Shown: positions 36,807-44,419 of the stretch, one piece after another
How positions within the stretch are numbered: the stretch's first letter is position 1
How the letters are laid out: every line of letters begins with the position of its first letter
NCBI RefSeq assembly: GCF_018449435.1
Contig: NZ_JAHCMU010000001.1
Span: 62,001-126,000 of the forward strand
Direction: 5' to 3'
DNA length: 64,000 nucleotides
Source: Flagellimonas sp. 389
GTDB lineage: Bacteria > Bacteroidota > Bacteroidia > Flavobacteriales > Flavobacteriaceae
The notes under the pieces: model-generated
The model's input: only the letters and a program-made list of their open reading frames with translations
Told to the model about the DNA's origin: nothing
Databases searched by the model: none
Position numbers and translations under genes: made by a program

Positions 36807-37192
36807 TGGAAGTGGTTCATAAGATTGGTAGAAGAAAAACTGCCGTTGCAAGAGTATATGTTTCTGAAGGAAAGGGAAACATAACCATAAACAAGAAAGA
36901 TTTAAAAGAGTATTTTACTACAGCGACTTTACAATATAAGGTAAATCAGCCTTTCGCACTTACCGAAACCGAAGGTAACTATGACGTTAAGGTAAATGTA
37001 TATGGTGGTGGAATAACTGGTCAGGCCGAAGCTATTCGTTTGGCATTATCTAGAGTAATGTGTGAAATAGACGAAGAGAACAGAACTGTTCTTAAGCCTG
37101 AAGGATTGTTGACAAGGGATCCGAGAATGGTGGAAAGAAAGAAATTCGGTCAGAAAAAAGCCCGTAAGAAATTCCAGTTCTCTAAACGTTAA
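36806..37192 (+). CDS. rpsI: 30S ribosomal protein S9
   Basis: This 128-residue protein begins [19 protein letters not shown] and ends with the conserved basic tail [12 protein letters not shown], which contacts P-site tRNA. It overlaps rplM by one base (TAATG) and is followed by a terminator. Confidence 0.98.
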   Translation: MEVVHKIGRRKTAVARVYVSEGKGNITINKKDLKEYFTTATLQYKVNQPFALTETEGNYDVKVNVYGGGITGQAEAIRLALSRVMCEIDEENRTVLKPEGLLTRDPRMVERKKFGQKKARKKFQFSKR

Positions 37193-37267
37193 TTGTATGA
37201 TGCTGAATTTGTTTTCAGTATCTCATTATAAAATATCCTGAATTAATCAAGGATAAAGTTCATTGAA

Positions 37268-37297
37268 AACCCTGAAAAGATTTCAGGGTTAATTTTT
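37268..37297 (+). terminator. terminator after rpsI
   Basis: AACCCTGAAA, loop AGA, TTTCAGGGTT forms a perfect 10-bp stem followed by AATTTTT. It separates rplM-rpsI from rpsB-tsf. Confidence 0.85.
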
Positions 37298-37433
37298 AAC
37301 CAAGTTGTCGTTGTTCCAAAGAGCAAAAATCGACTTTTTGGAATTTAGTTTAGCATCTAAATGATTAGGGCGAACATTTTTGTGACCACCTATTCATTGC
37401 TACTACAACGGAACGTAAACTAATTACAAAAAA

Positions 37434-38624
37434 ATGGCAAGTAACATTGAAGTCAAAGACTTATTAGAAGCAGGTGTGCATTTTGGACACCTTACAAGAA
37501 AGTGGAACCCTAACATGGCGCCCTATATCTACATGGAGCGTAACGGGATTCACGTTATCAATCTCTACAAAACAGTTGCAAAACTTGATGAAGCGAACGA
37601 AGCACTCAAGAAAATTGCAGCATCAGGAAGAAAAATTCTTTTCGTAGCTACAAAAAAGCAAGCTAAAGATATTGTTGCTGAAAAAGTATCTAACGTAAAC
37701 ATGCCTTACATCACTGAAAGATGGCCAGGTGGTATGTTGACCAATTTTGTAACGATTCGTAAAGCTGTTAAAAAAATGGCTTCTATAGATCGTATGAAAA
37801 AAGATGGTACGTTCAACACACTTTCCAAAAAAGAACGTCTACAAGTTGACCGTCTAAGAGCCAAATTGGAGAAAAACCTAGGTTCTATCTCCGAAATGAC
37901 CAGACTTCCCGGAGCTATTTTCATTGTTGACACGATGAGAGAGCACATTGCTGTAAAAGAAGCGCAGAAATTGAACATTCCAATTTTTGCAATGATCGAT
38001 ACCAACTCTGACCCTAGACCAATCGATTACGTAATTCCTGCAAATGACGATGCCGGAAAATCCATTGAGGTTATTATGACAGAAGTTACGAAGGCTGTCG
38101 CCGAGGGATTGTCTGAACGTAAAAACGATAAGCAAGAAGGAAAAGCCGCAACTAAGGAAGCTCCTGCAGCTAAAGAAGAAAAAACTGTAGAAGCAAAGAA
38201 ACCTGAAGTAAAACAAGAAAGTGCTCCCGCTGAGGAAACAGTCAAAAAGGAACCTGTTGCCGAAGAGAAAAGTGCTCCTGTAAAAGAAGCCAAGGAGGAA
38301 CCTGTTGCTGAAAAAGAGGTCGAAGCTAAAGTAACAGAAAAGCCAGAAGCTAAAAAAGCCGAAGCTACCGAAACAGAAGATTTAACCAAAATTGAAGGTA
38401 TTGGTCCAAAAGCAGCCGAAGCATTGACCAATAACGGTATTACAACATATGCTGCACTTTCTGAAGCCGATCCGGAAAAAGTTAAGGAGATTTTGACCGA
38501 GGCAAGTTCAAGAATGGCTCATCTCGACCCTACAACATGGCCAAAACAAGCAAAAATGGCTGCTGACGGGAAGTGGGACGAATTAAAGGAATGGCAAGAC
38601 AACGCCAAAGGAGGAGTTGAATAA
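37434..38624 (+). CDS. rpsB: 30S ribosomal protein S2 with long C-terminal extension
   Basis: Residues 1 to about 228 are a complete S2 protein (LLEAGVHFGHLTRKWNP, ITERWPGGMLTNF, PIDYVIPANDDA). S2 is usually 230-260 residues, but this protein continues to 396. A Lys/Glu/Ala/Pro-rich linker (about 229-313) is followed by a helix-hairpin-helix-like domain (residues 315-396) with DLTKIEGIGPKAAEAL, GITTYAALS and WPKQAKMAADGKW. The same type of tail occurs on ActC. Extended S2 is known in this phylum; the role of the tail is unknown. It is upstream of tsf. No clear consensus promoter was found in the 136-bp leader after the rpsI terminator. Confidence 0.95.
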   Translation: MASNIEVKDLLEAGVHFGHLTRKWNPNMAPYIYMERNGIHVINLYKTVAKLDEANEALKKIAASGRKILFVATKKQAKDIVAEKVSNVNMPYITERWPGGMLTNFVTIRKAVKKMASIDRMKKDGTFNTLSKKERLQVDRLRAKLEKNLGSISEMTRLPGAIFIVDTMREHIAVKEAQKLNIPIFAMIDTNSDPRPIDYVIPANDDAGKSIEVIMTEVTKAVAEGLSERKNDKQEGKAATKEAPAAKEEKTVEAKKPEVKQESAPAEETVKKEPVAEEKSAPVKEAKEEPVAEKEVEAKVTEKPEAKKAEATETEDLTKIEGIGPKAAEALTNNGITTYAALSEADPEKVKEILTEASSRMAHLDPTTWPKQAKMAADGKWDELKEWQDNAKGGVE

Positions 38625-38707
38625 TCAAGAATAGTAATTTAACGTTCACCTAAAACAAGGCACTTAAATAGTGTTTTACTTTACATAAATTTTTAAATAG
38701 AAAAGAA

Positions 38708-39673
38708 ATGGCAAAGATTACCGCCGCTGAAGTAAATAAATTAAGGAAAGCTACCGGAGCCGGAATGATGGATTGTAAAAATGCATTGGTCGAAGCAGAA
38801 GGTGACTTTGATAAAGCAATTGAGATTCTTCGTAAGAAAGGACAGAAGATAGCTGCCAAAAGAGCCGACAGAGATTCTTCTGAAGGTGCTGCAATAGCAA
38901 AAGTAAATGCCGATAAGACTGTTGGTGTTGCTATTGTATTGGGTTGCGAAACAGATTTTGTTGGAAAAAACGAAAATTTTATAGCACTAGCTAACGAATT
39001 AGCGGAAAAAGCATTGGACTACGCCACAAAAGAAGAATTTTTAGCTTCTGATTTTGGAGGGATGACCGTAACGGACAAGTTAATAGAACAAACTGGTGTT
39101 ATTGGCGAAAAATTAGGCATTACCGCTTTTGAAAAGTTGGAAGCTCCTTACGTTGGCAGTTATGTACACATTAATAAGATTGCTGCTTTAGTTGGTTTGT
39201 CTGCTGCTGTGGACACTGCTGATGTACTTGCAAAAGATCTTTCTATGCAGGTTGCTTCTATGGGCGCCACAACGTTGTCCTATAAAGATTTTGACGCTGA
39301 TTTTGTTGCCGCGGAAACAGAAGCTAGAATTGCCGTAATTGAAAAAGACAACATTGAACTTGGCCGTTTAGGAAAAACATTGAAAAATGTTCCACAATAC
39401 ATTTCAAGGGCACAATTGACCGATGAAGTTCTTGCCAAGGCTGAAGAAGATGCAAAAGCACAATTAAAGGCAGAAGGAAAACCTGAGCAGATTTGGGATA
39501 AAATCCTTCCAGGTAAGATGGAAAGATTTATTTCTGACAACACTACTTTGGATCAAGAACAATGTCTTTTAGACCAGAATTTTATCAAAGATGAAAAAAT
39601 CAATGTTGCAAAATACGTTGAATCTCATGGAGACGTTTCAGTAACAGGTTTTAAACGTGCTACTGTAGGATAA
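38708..39673 (+). CDS. tsf: elongation factor Ts
   Basis: This 321-residue protein exchanges nucleotides on EF-Tu. The N-terminal UBA-like domain with the signature LRKATGAGMMDCKNAL is intact, as is the core dimer region GCETDFVGKN. It lies 83 bp after rpsB, the usual order, and ends before a strong terminator. Confidence 0.98.
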   Translation: MAKITAAEVNKLRKATGAGMMDCKNALVEAEGDFDKAIEILRKKGQKIAAKRADRDSSEGAAIAKVNADKTVGVAIVLGCETDFVGKNENFIALANELAEKALDYATKEEFLASDFGGMTVTDKLIEQTGVIGEKLGITAFEKLEAPYVGSYVHINKIAALVGLSAAVDTADVLAKDLSMQVASMGATTLSYKDFDADFVAAETEARIAVIEKDNIELGRLGKTLKNVPQYISRAQLTDEVLAKAEEDAKAQLKAEGKPEQIWDKILPGKMERFISDNTTLDQEQCLLDQNFIKDEKINVAKYVESHGDVSVTGFKRATVG

Positions 39674-39693
39674 CATCCTAAATCATAAAATTC

Positions 39694-39727
39694 AAAAAGC
39701 CGGTTCTCTTAAGAAAACCGGCTTTTT
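39694..39727. terminator. bidirectional terminator between tsf and the DUF4097 operon
   Basis: AAAAAGCCGGTT, loop of ten bases, AACCGGCTTTTT: a perfect 12-bp stem with A and T runs on both sides. It serves the convergent tsf and DUF4097 genes. Confidence 0.9.
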
Positions 39728-39750
39728 GTTTATAGTATATATAGCCTTTC

Positions 39751-40566
39751 CTATTTTGACTTTATTAGAATATCGCCATTAAAAGTTTTGAACAACATTT
39801 CGGGGCCACCACCATTTATTTTACCCCTAACCCATTGTTCTATCTTTACTTTATAGGAACCAGAAGAATTGTTTTTGTTCACTTCTGGTTTATTTGCCGA
39901 AACCTGCATGTCAAAATCAGTGAAAATCTCCCCCATATCGGACTTTGCTTTAACATCTGCTTTTAAAGAATTTGGAAAAGTAATCGCCACATCACCATTA
40001 AGACTACTGAATGCCATATTTGCATCTTTAGTAATACTCACAAAGTCAATCTTTATATCTCCATTCACTGTATCGGTCGACGCCGAACCGCTTACACCCT
40101 TCAATGTAATCTCTCCGTTCACATTACTGATCTCCATTTCGCCATTCACGCCATTCACGGAAATATTGCCATCATTTACCGTAGACAACTTCAATGAAAA
40201 GTTCTTTGGAACCTTTACCTCTAGATTTGTAACCTTGTTCCATTGTTCATTGATTACCTGTACTACATTATTTTTTTCCTCGGCACTTATAGCCAATGAA
40301 GTATTGGAAATGCGCTTCATGCCATTGTTGTTTCCGTCATCCTTATAGTGTCTTTTTTCACTCCCAAAAGAAGCTTTTATTACAACCTCTTTACCTTCAT
40401 AAGCTTCAACATGAATTGACCCTGCTATTTGGTCTACCACTAATTTACCCGGGCTATTGGGGCTACTTAAAGGGACCGAAAACAAATCGATACTTTTTTC
40501 TTGGGCCGATGATATACCTACCATCAGCAATGCTACTATAATTGTTATTAATTTGAAGTTTCTCAT
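39751..40566 (-). CDS. DUF4097 family secreted protein (copy 2)
   Basis: I start at ATG 40566 (MRNFKLITIIVALLMVG), which gives a clean signal peptide ending at about SAQE, four bases after the preceding gene's stop; an upstream in-frame start would overlap that gene. The 271-residue protein is a right-handed beta-solenoid-like DUF4097 repeat: ISVNGVNGEMEISNVNGEI, GDIKIDFVSITKD, LNGDVAITFPNSL. The function is unknown; such proteins are called 'putative adhesins'. It is the last gene of the ECF sigma operon. Confidence 0.85.
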   Translation of the reverse strand: MRNFKLITIIVALLMVGISSAQEKSIDLFSVPLSSPNSPGKLVVDQIAGSIHVEAYEGKEVVIKASFGSEKRHYKDDGNNNGMKRISNTSLAISAEEKNNVVQVINEQWNKVTNLEVKVPKNFSLKLSTVNDGNISVNGVNGEMEISNVNGEITLKGVSGSASTDTVNGDIKIDFVSITKDANMAFSSLNGDVAITFPNSLKADVKAKSDMGEIFTDFDMQVSANKPEVNKNNSSGSYKVKIEQWVRGKINGGGPEMLFKTFNGDILIKSK

Positions 40567-40570
40567 GTCG

Positions 40571-41428
40571 TTATATTTTTTTGATGAATACATTTCCGTT
40601 TAGCGTTTCAAAGTCAAAATCAACCTGACCGCTACCAATTTGGACCACAGGTTTGGCCTCGTATTTATATTTTGCCTTATCCCCAGTTTCCTTGTTTGTT
40701 TCCATGAACTGTTTATTGATATTGAAATCGGTGAATAGTTCCCCGTTCATGCTTTTAAATGAAATATTAGCGGAAAGTGCTTTTTGATATGAAATATTAA
40801 TATCGCCGTTTAACGCATAGTATTTCGACGAACTTTTGGGATTATCGGCATAGGATATGTTCACCGGACCGTTGATGCAGTTCACATCCGTTTTTCCAGT
40901 AATATTGGTCAATGCAATCCCACCGTTGATGTTTTCTGCTTTCACAGAATTACCATTGGTATTTTCTACAAGAACTTCTCCATCATTTACGGTACTAACA
41001 TCAATTTGAATTGATTTGGGAACCTTTACCGTAAAGTTTAGCCGATGCTCGTATGGAGGTTCTTCGTTTTTATTGCACCAATTGTACCTCAGGTTCTCTT
41101 TATCGAACTCAACATAAGGTGCATCAGGATGTAGAATAACTAAGTTTTCTTCTTGAACGATTTTTAGATTGAGTTCTTTTTTTCCCAATTCCAAATCTTT
41201 GGCATTATCAGCAGAAATAATTTTTTCCACTTCGACCAACACCTTGTTTCCACTGTACCCTTCAACCGCTATGGATCCAAAAACATTTTTGATGACCAAT
41301 CGGTTTTCAACACCATTGGAAAGCGGTACTTCCTTTTTTATTTGTTCTTTGTGTTTTTTTTGCTGCGCATTGCAACTTTGCATTCCCAAAAACGAGATGA
41401 GGAATACCATTAAAATTAACTGTTTCAT
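40571..41428 (-). CDS. DUF4097 family lipoprotein (copy 1)
   Basis: This 285-residue protein has a lipoprotein signal ending LGMQSC. The body has the same beta-repeat pattern as its downstream neighbour (STVNDGEVLVENTNGNSVK, INGGIALTNITGKTDV, LNGDINISYQKAL). The two are probably tandem paralogues, one lipid-anchored and one soluble. It lies downstream of the HEAT-type gene with an 88-bp gap that shows no clear terminator, so it is likely in the same regulon. Confidence 0.85.
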   Translation of the reverse strand: MKQLILMVFLISFLGMQSCNAQQKKHKEQIKKEVPLSNGVENRLVIKNVFGSIAVEGYSGNKVLVEVEKIISADNAKDLELGKKELNLKIVQEENLVILHPDAPYVEFDKENLRYNWCNKNEEPPYEHRLNFTVKVPKSIQIDVSTVNDGEVLVENTNGNSVKAENINGGIALTNITGKTDVNCINGPVNISYADNPKSSSKYYALNGDINISYQKALSANISFKSMNGELFTDFNINKQFMETNKETGDKAKYKYEAKPVVQIGSGQVDFDFETLNGNVFIKKI

Positions 41429-41516
41429 CTTTTAAAAATTTGACTGTTCGTGATTTGATTGAATCCCGATTTTTGGGATGATTGACCCTTCGACTTAGCT
41501 CAGGGCGAGTGATAAA

Positions 41517-42314
41517 CTAAATGATTGATTCAATAGAATTCTTTATTTTTTTCTTTACCGTCGTATCCAATTCCTTATGTTTCATCAACCGTTTGAAAGG
41601 TTCAACTGACGTTTTTTCCTGTAGAGCAACCATCAAATTAGCCAAGGTAACTTGAACCATAGGCGATTCTTGATTTGGAATGGACTGCACCAAACCCTGT
41701 CTAACCAGAGGGTTGTCCACATAATTGGTCAAAGATTCGATAGCGGCCAATCGTACGTTAACATTGGAATCACTATTTAAAGTCTTCAATAATGCTTTCA
41801 CTATGGTTTCATCCACATTTTCAATTTTATTCGCTTCGCTAACACCTTGTAGTCGCTGGTTTGCAGATGGTTGCTCTAATAATGTGAGCACAAGTTTTTG
41901 TCTAATGCTCTCCGTCTCCTTATTGATAACAATCGCATCCTCGCTGATTCCATCATTTGGAGCATTCATATAATAGCCTATCCCGAGACCAACACCCAAT
42001 AAAAGAAGCCCATATACCAACTGTGGTTTGAAAATTGTAGCAAGAGTCTCTAAAAAGATGGTTGATCTGGCTTTCTTCTTTGTTTTTGCCGTTTCATCGG
42101 AAAGCATTGTAAAAAAGGCTTGATCCATTTTTTCAGAGGGTGCGGGAGCATTCAAAGCGTCCACCATTTGCCATGTGTCCACTAAGTCTTGATATTGCAA
42201 ATCATATTCTGGATTCTTGGCAAGAAAATCTTCAAAAGCCTTCTTTTTATTTAAGGGCATTGTTCCCATCATGTAATCCATCACCTGTACTTCAAACTTT
42301 TCTTTATGTATCAT
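41517..42314 (-). CDS. HEAT-repeat membrane protein, putative anti-sigma factor
   Basis: I start at ATG 42314 (MIHKEKFEVQVMDYMMG), one base after the sigma factor stop; a TTG three codons upstream is less likely. Residues 1 to about 85 resemble the cytoplasmic N-terminal region of anti-sigma factors (DYMMGTMPLNKKKAFEDFL). A single membrane span follows (about 95-115), then an extracytoplasmic domain with HEAT-like helical repeats (VNVRLAAIESLTNYVDN, MVQVTLANLMVALQEK). The layout and tight linkage to the ECF sigma gene point to a sigma-controlling membrane protein. No zinc motif is visible. Confidence 0.8.
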   Translation of the reverse strand: MIHKEKFEVQVMDYMMGTMPLNKKKAFEDFLAKNPEYDLQYQDLVDTWQMVDALNAPAPSEKMDQAFFTMLSDETAKTKKKARSTIFLETLATIFKPQLVYGLLLLGVGLGIGYYMNAPNDGISEDAIVINKETESIRQKLVLTLLEQPSANQRLQGVSEANKIENVDETIVKALLKTLNSDSNVNVRLAAIESLTNYVDNPLVRQGLVQSIPNQESPMVQVTLANLMVALQEKTSVEPFKRLMKHKELDTTVKKKIKNSIESII

Positions 42315-42315
42315 C

Positions 42316-42870
42316 TTACACAATTTCTAGTTGTAAAAAAATAGTTTTTAACTCCTTGAGCGCCCTATGCACCCTTACTTTCGCAGCACCTTCCGTACAA
42401 CCAACAATTTCTGCTATTTCGCTAAACTTTAGCTCTCTATATTTACTTAAGACCAAAAGTTCTTTCTTTTCTTTTGGAAGCATTTCCAATGCTTGCTTCA
42501 CTAAGGCCTTGTTGCCATCCGTTTCAATAGCATCGTTTAAATAATCTTCAGCTTTTCCTTTGATATCTTCAGGCGAAACATTCCTAGAAATTTTTTCGCT
42601 CGAAGACTTTTTGTGGTAATCGTAATTTACATTTCTAGCCATACTGAACATCCAAGCCGCAAAAATTCCCTCTCCAGAATACGATCCCTTATACTTTAAA
42701 ATTCTAACAAATACGTTCTGAACCAAATCTTGACTCACCGAAGGATTGTTTCCTAGATTGTAGAAAAACCCAAACAATTTTTTTTTGTGTCGCTCATAAA
42801 GCAACCCCAACTTATCCAAGTCGCCATTTTTCACTTTTAGCATGAGCGTATTATCAGTTAAATCTTGCAA
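42316..42870 (-). CDS. RNA polymerase sigma factor, ECF type
   Basis: This 184-residue sigma-70 family protein has region 2 (LGLLYERHKKKLFGFFYNL, then AWMFSMARNVNYDYHKK) and region 4 (LPKEKKELLVLSKYRELKFSEIAEIVGCTEGAAKVRVHRAL). The start is uncertain: TTG 42870 keeps the family-like DNTLMLKVKNGD, while ATG 42843 would remove it, so I prefer TTG. It is the first gene of the sigma / anti-sigma / DUF4097 set and has a candidate ECF promoter upstream. Confidence 0.9.
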   Translation of the reverse strand: MQDLTDNTLMLKVKNGDLDKLGLLYERHKKKLFGFFYNLGNNPSVSQDLVQNVFVRILKYKGSYSGEGIFAAWMFSMARNVNYDYHKKSSSEKISRNVSPEDIKGKAEDYLNDAIETDGNKALVKQALEMLPKEKKELLVLSKYRELKFSEIAEIVGCTEGAAKVRVHRALKELKTIFLQLEIV

Positions 42871-42900
42871 TTTGATATTGTTTTTTTGGCTCGTTGAAGG

Positions 42901-42929
42901 GTATACTTTAGTTTTTTAAAAAGGTTACA
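42901..42929 (-). promoter_or_regulatory. candidate ECF-type promoter of the sigma operon
   Basis: The minus strand reads TGTAACC (42929-42923), 16 bases, then GTATAC (42906-42901). An AAC-type -35 motif with a short -10 element is typical of ECF promoters, and this lies 30-60 bp upstream of the sigma gene. It does not fit the vegetative TAnnTTTG pattern. Autoregulation is the natural guess. Confidence 0.5.
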
Positions 42930-43006
42930 GAATGTATGGATTTTTTTATTGATTTTAATTCTCACATCTTCTCTTTTTAAGGTGATTCGCCATAAATAAT
43001 TTTGAT

Positions 43007-43014
43007 TATTTTTG
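43007..43014 (+). promoter_or_regulatory. candidate -7 element for pyrH
   Basis: TATTTTTG matches TAnnTTTG, 24 bp upstream of the pyrH ATG. The -33 position has no clear TTTG. Confidence 0.4.
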
Positions 43015-43038
43015 TCCGGACTTCAACAGACCTTATAA

Positions 43039-43746
43039 ATGCAATACAAAAGAATTTTATTAAAATTAAGCGGTGAGGCCCTAATGGGCGAACAGCAATA
43101 CGGCATAGATGCACAACGCTTAGCCGAGTATGCAGAAGACATTAAAGCTGTAATTGCCAAAGGGGTTGAAGTAGCCATAGTTATTGGTGGCGGCAATATT
43201 TTCAGGGGACTCTCTGGAGCAGGCCAAGGAATGGATCGCGTTCAAGGAGACCATATGGGCATGTTGGCAACGGTAATCAACGGACTTGCCCTACAAAGTG
43301 CATTGGAGCTTCAAGGGGTAGAGACCAGGCTACAATCCGCTATAAAAATTAACGAAGTGGCAGAACCTTTTATAAGAAGAAGGGCCATGCGCCATCTCGA
43401 AAAAGGCAGGGTGGTCATTTTTGGTGGAGGCACGGGAAATCCTTATTTCACAACAGATTCAGCGGCGGTACTGAGAGCTATCGAAATAAAAGCGGATGTT
43501 ATCTTAAAAGGAACCCGCGTAGACGGCATTTACTCCTCCGATCCCGAGAAAGACAAAACTGCTACAAAATTTGATTCCATTTCTTTTAAAGATGTCCTTT
43601 CTAAAGGTCTCAAGGTAATGGACACAACAGCATTTACATTAAGTCAAGAAAACGAGCTTCCCATTGTTGTTTTTGATATGAACACTAGAGGAAATCTTAT
43701 GAAAATAGTTTCTGGTGAAAACATTGGAACCGTAGTCAATGTCTAA
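43039..43746 (+). CDS. pyrH: UMP kinase
   Basis: This 235-residue enzyme of the amino-acid kinase fold phosphorylates UMP to UDP. Motifs: [18 protein letters not shown] at the N-terminus, [10 protein letters not shown] and [18 protein letters not shown]. The length is standard. It lies 41 bp upstream of frr, a common pairing. Confidence 0.97.
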   Translation: MQYKRILLKLSGEALMGEQQYGIDAQRLAEYAEDIKAVIAKGVEVAIVIGGGNIFRGLSGAGQGMDRVQGDHMGMLATVINGLALQSALELQGVETRLQSAIKINEVAEPFIRRRAMRHLEKGRVVIFGGGTGNPYFTTDSAAVLRAIEIKADVILKGTRVDGIYSSDPEKDKTATKFDSISFKDVLSKGLKVMDTTAFTLSQENELPIVVFDMNTRGNLMKIVSGENIGTVVNV

Positions 43747-43787
43747 AATGGCATAGGCTTTGATTTCAATTCTAAAATTTTAAAATT

Positions 43788-44342
43788 ATGAACGAAGAAG
43801 TAACATTTGTACTTGATAGCGCCAAAGAGAGCATGGACGGAAGTATTTCCCATTTGGAAAAAGCTTTGATCAAGATACGTGCTGGAAAAGCAAGCCCGGT
43901 AATGTTATCAACGGTTATGGTGGAATATTATGGTTCCATAACCCCGCTTTCACAAGTATCCAATATCAACACTCCGGATGCCCGAACCATTTCTGTACAG
44001 CCATGGGAAAAAAGCATCCTTGCAGATATTGAGACCGCTATCATGAACTCGAATTTAGGTTTCAATCCCATGAACAATGGTGAAATGATCATCATTAATG
44101 TGCCACCATTGACAGAGGAACGAAGAATACAGTTGGTAAAGCAGGCCAAATCCGAAGCTGAGGATGCCAAAGTAAGTATACGTAGTGCCCGACAAGAAGC
44201 GAATAAGGAACTAAAAGCTTTAGATATATCGGAAGATTTGTTAAAAAACGCTGAAGTGGATGTACAGGAACTTACCGATACTTACAGCAAAAAAGTGGAT
44301 GCCATTCTTTCCGTAAAAGAAGCGGAAATCATGAAGGTTTAA
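43788..44342 (+). CDS. frr: ribosome recycling factor
   Basis: This 184-residue protein splits post-termination ribosomes with EF-G. Conserved parts include LIKIRAGKASPVML, DARTISVQPWEKS and PPLTEERRIQLVKQAK. The length is normal. It is co-directional with pyrH. Confidence 0.97.
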   Translation: MNEEVTFVLDSAKESMDGSISHLEKALIKIRAGKASPVMLSTVMVEYYGSITPLSQVSNINTPDARTISVQPWEKSILADIETAIMNSNLGFNPMNNGEMIIINVPPLTEERRIQLVKQAKSEAEDAKVSIRSARQEANKELKALDISEDLLKNAEVDVQELTDTYSKKVDAILSVKEAEIMKV

Positions 44343-44419
44343 GAATACTAGTATTATCAGTTTACTTTACTTAGGAACACAGCCAATCATTTTTTACCTT
44401 TGCGCCGAATAAAATCAAT

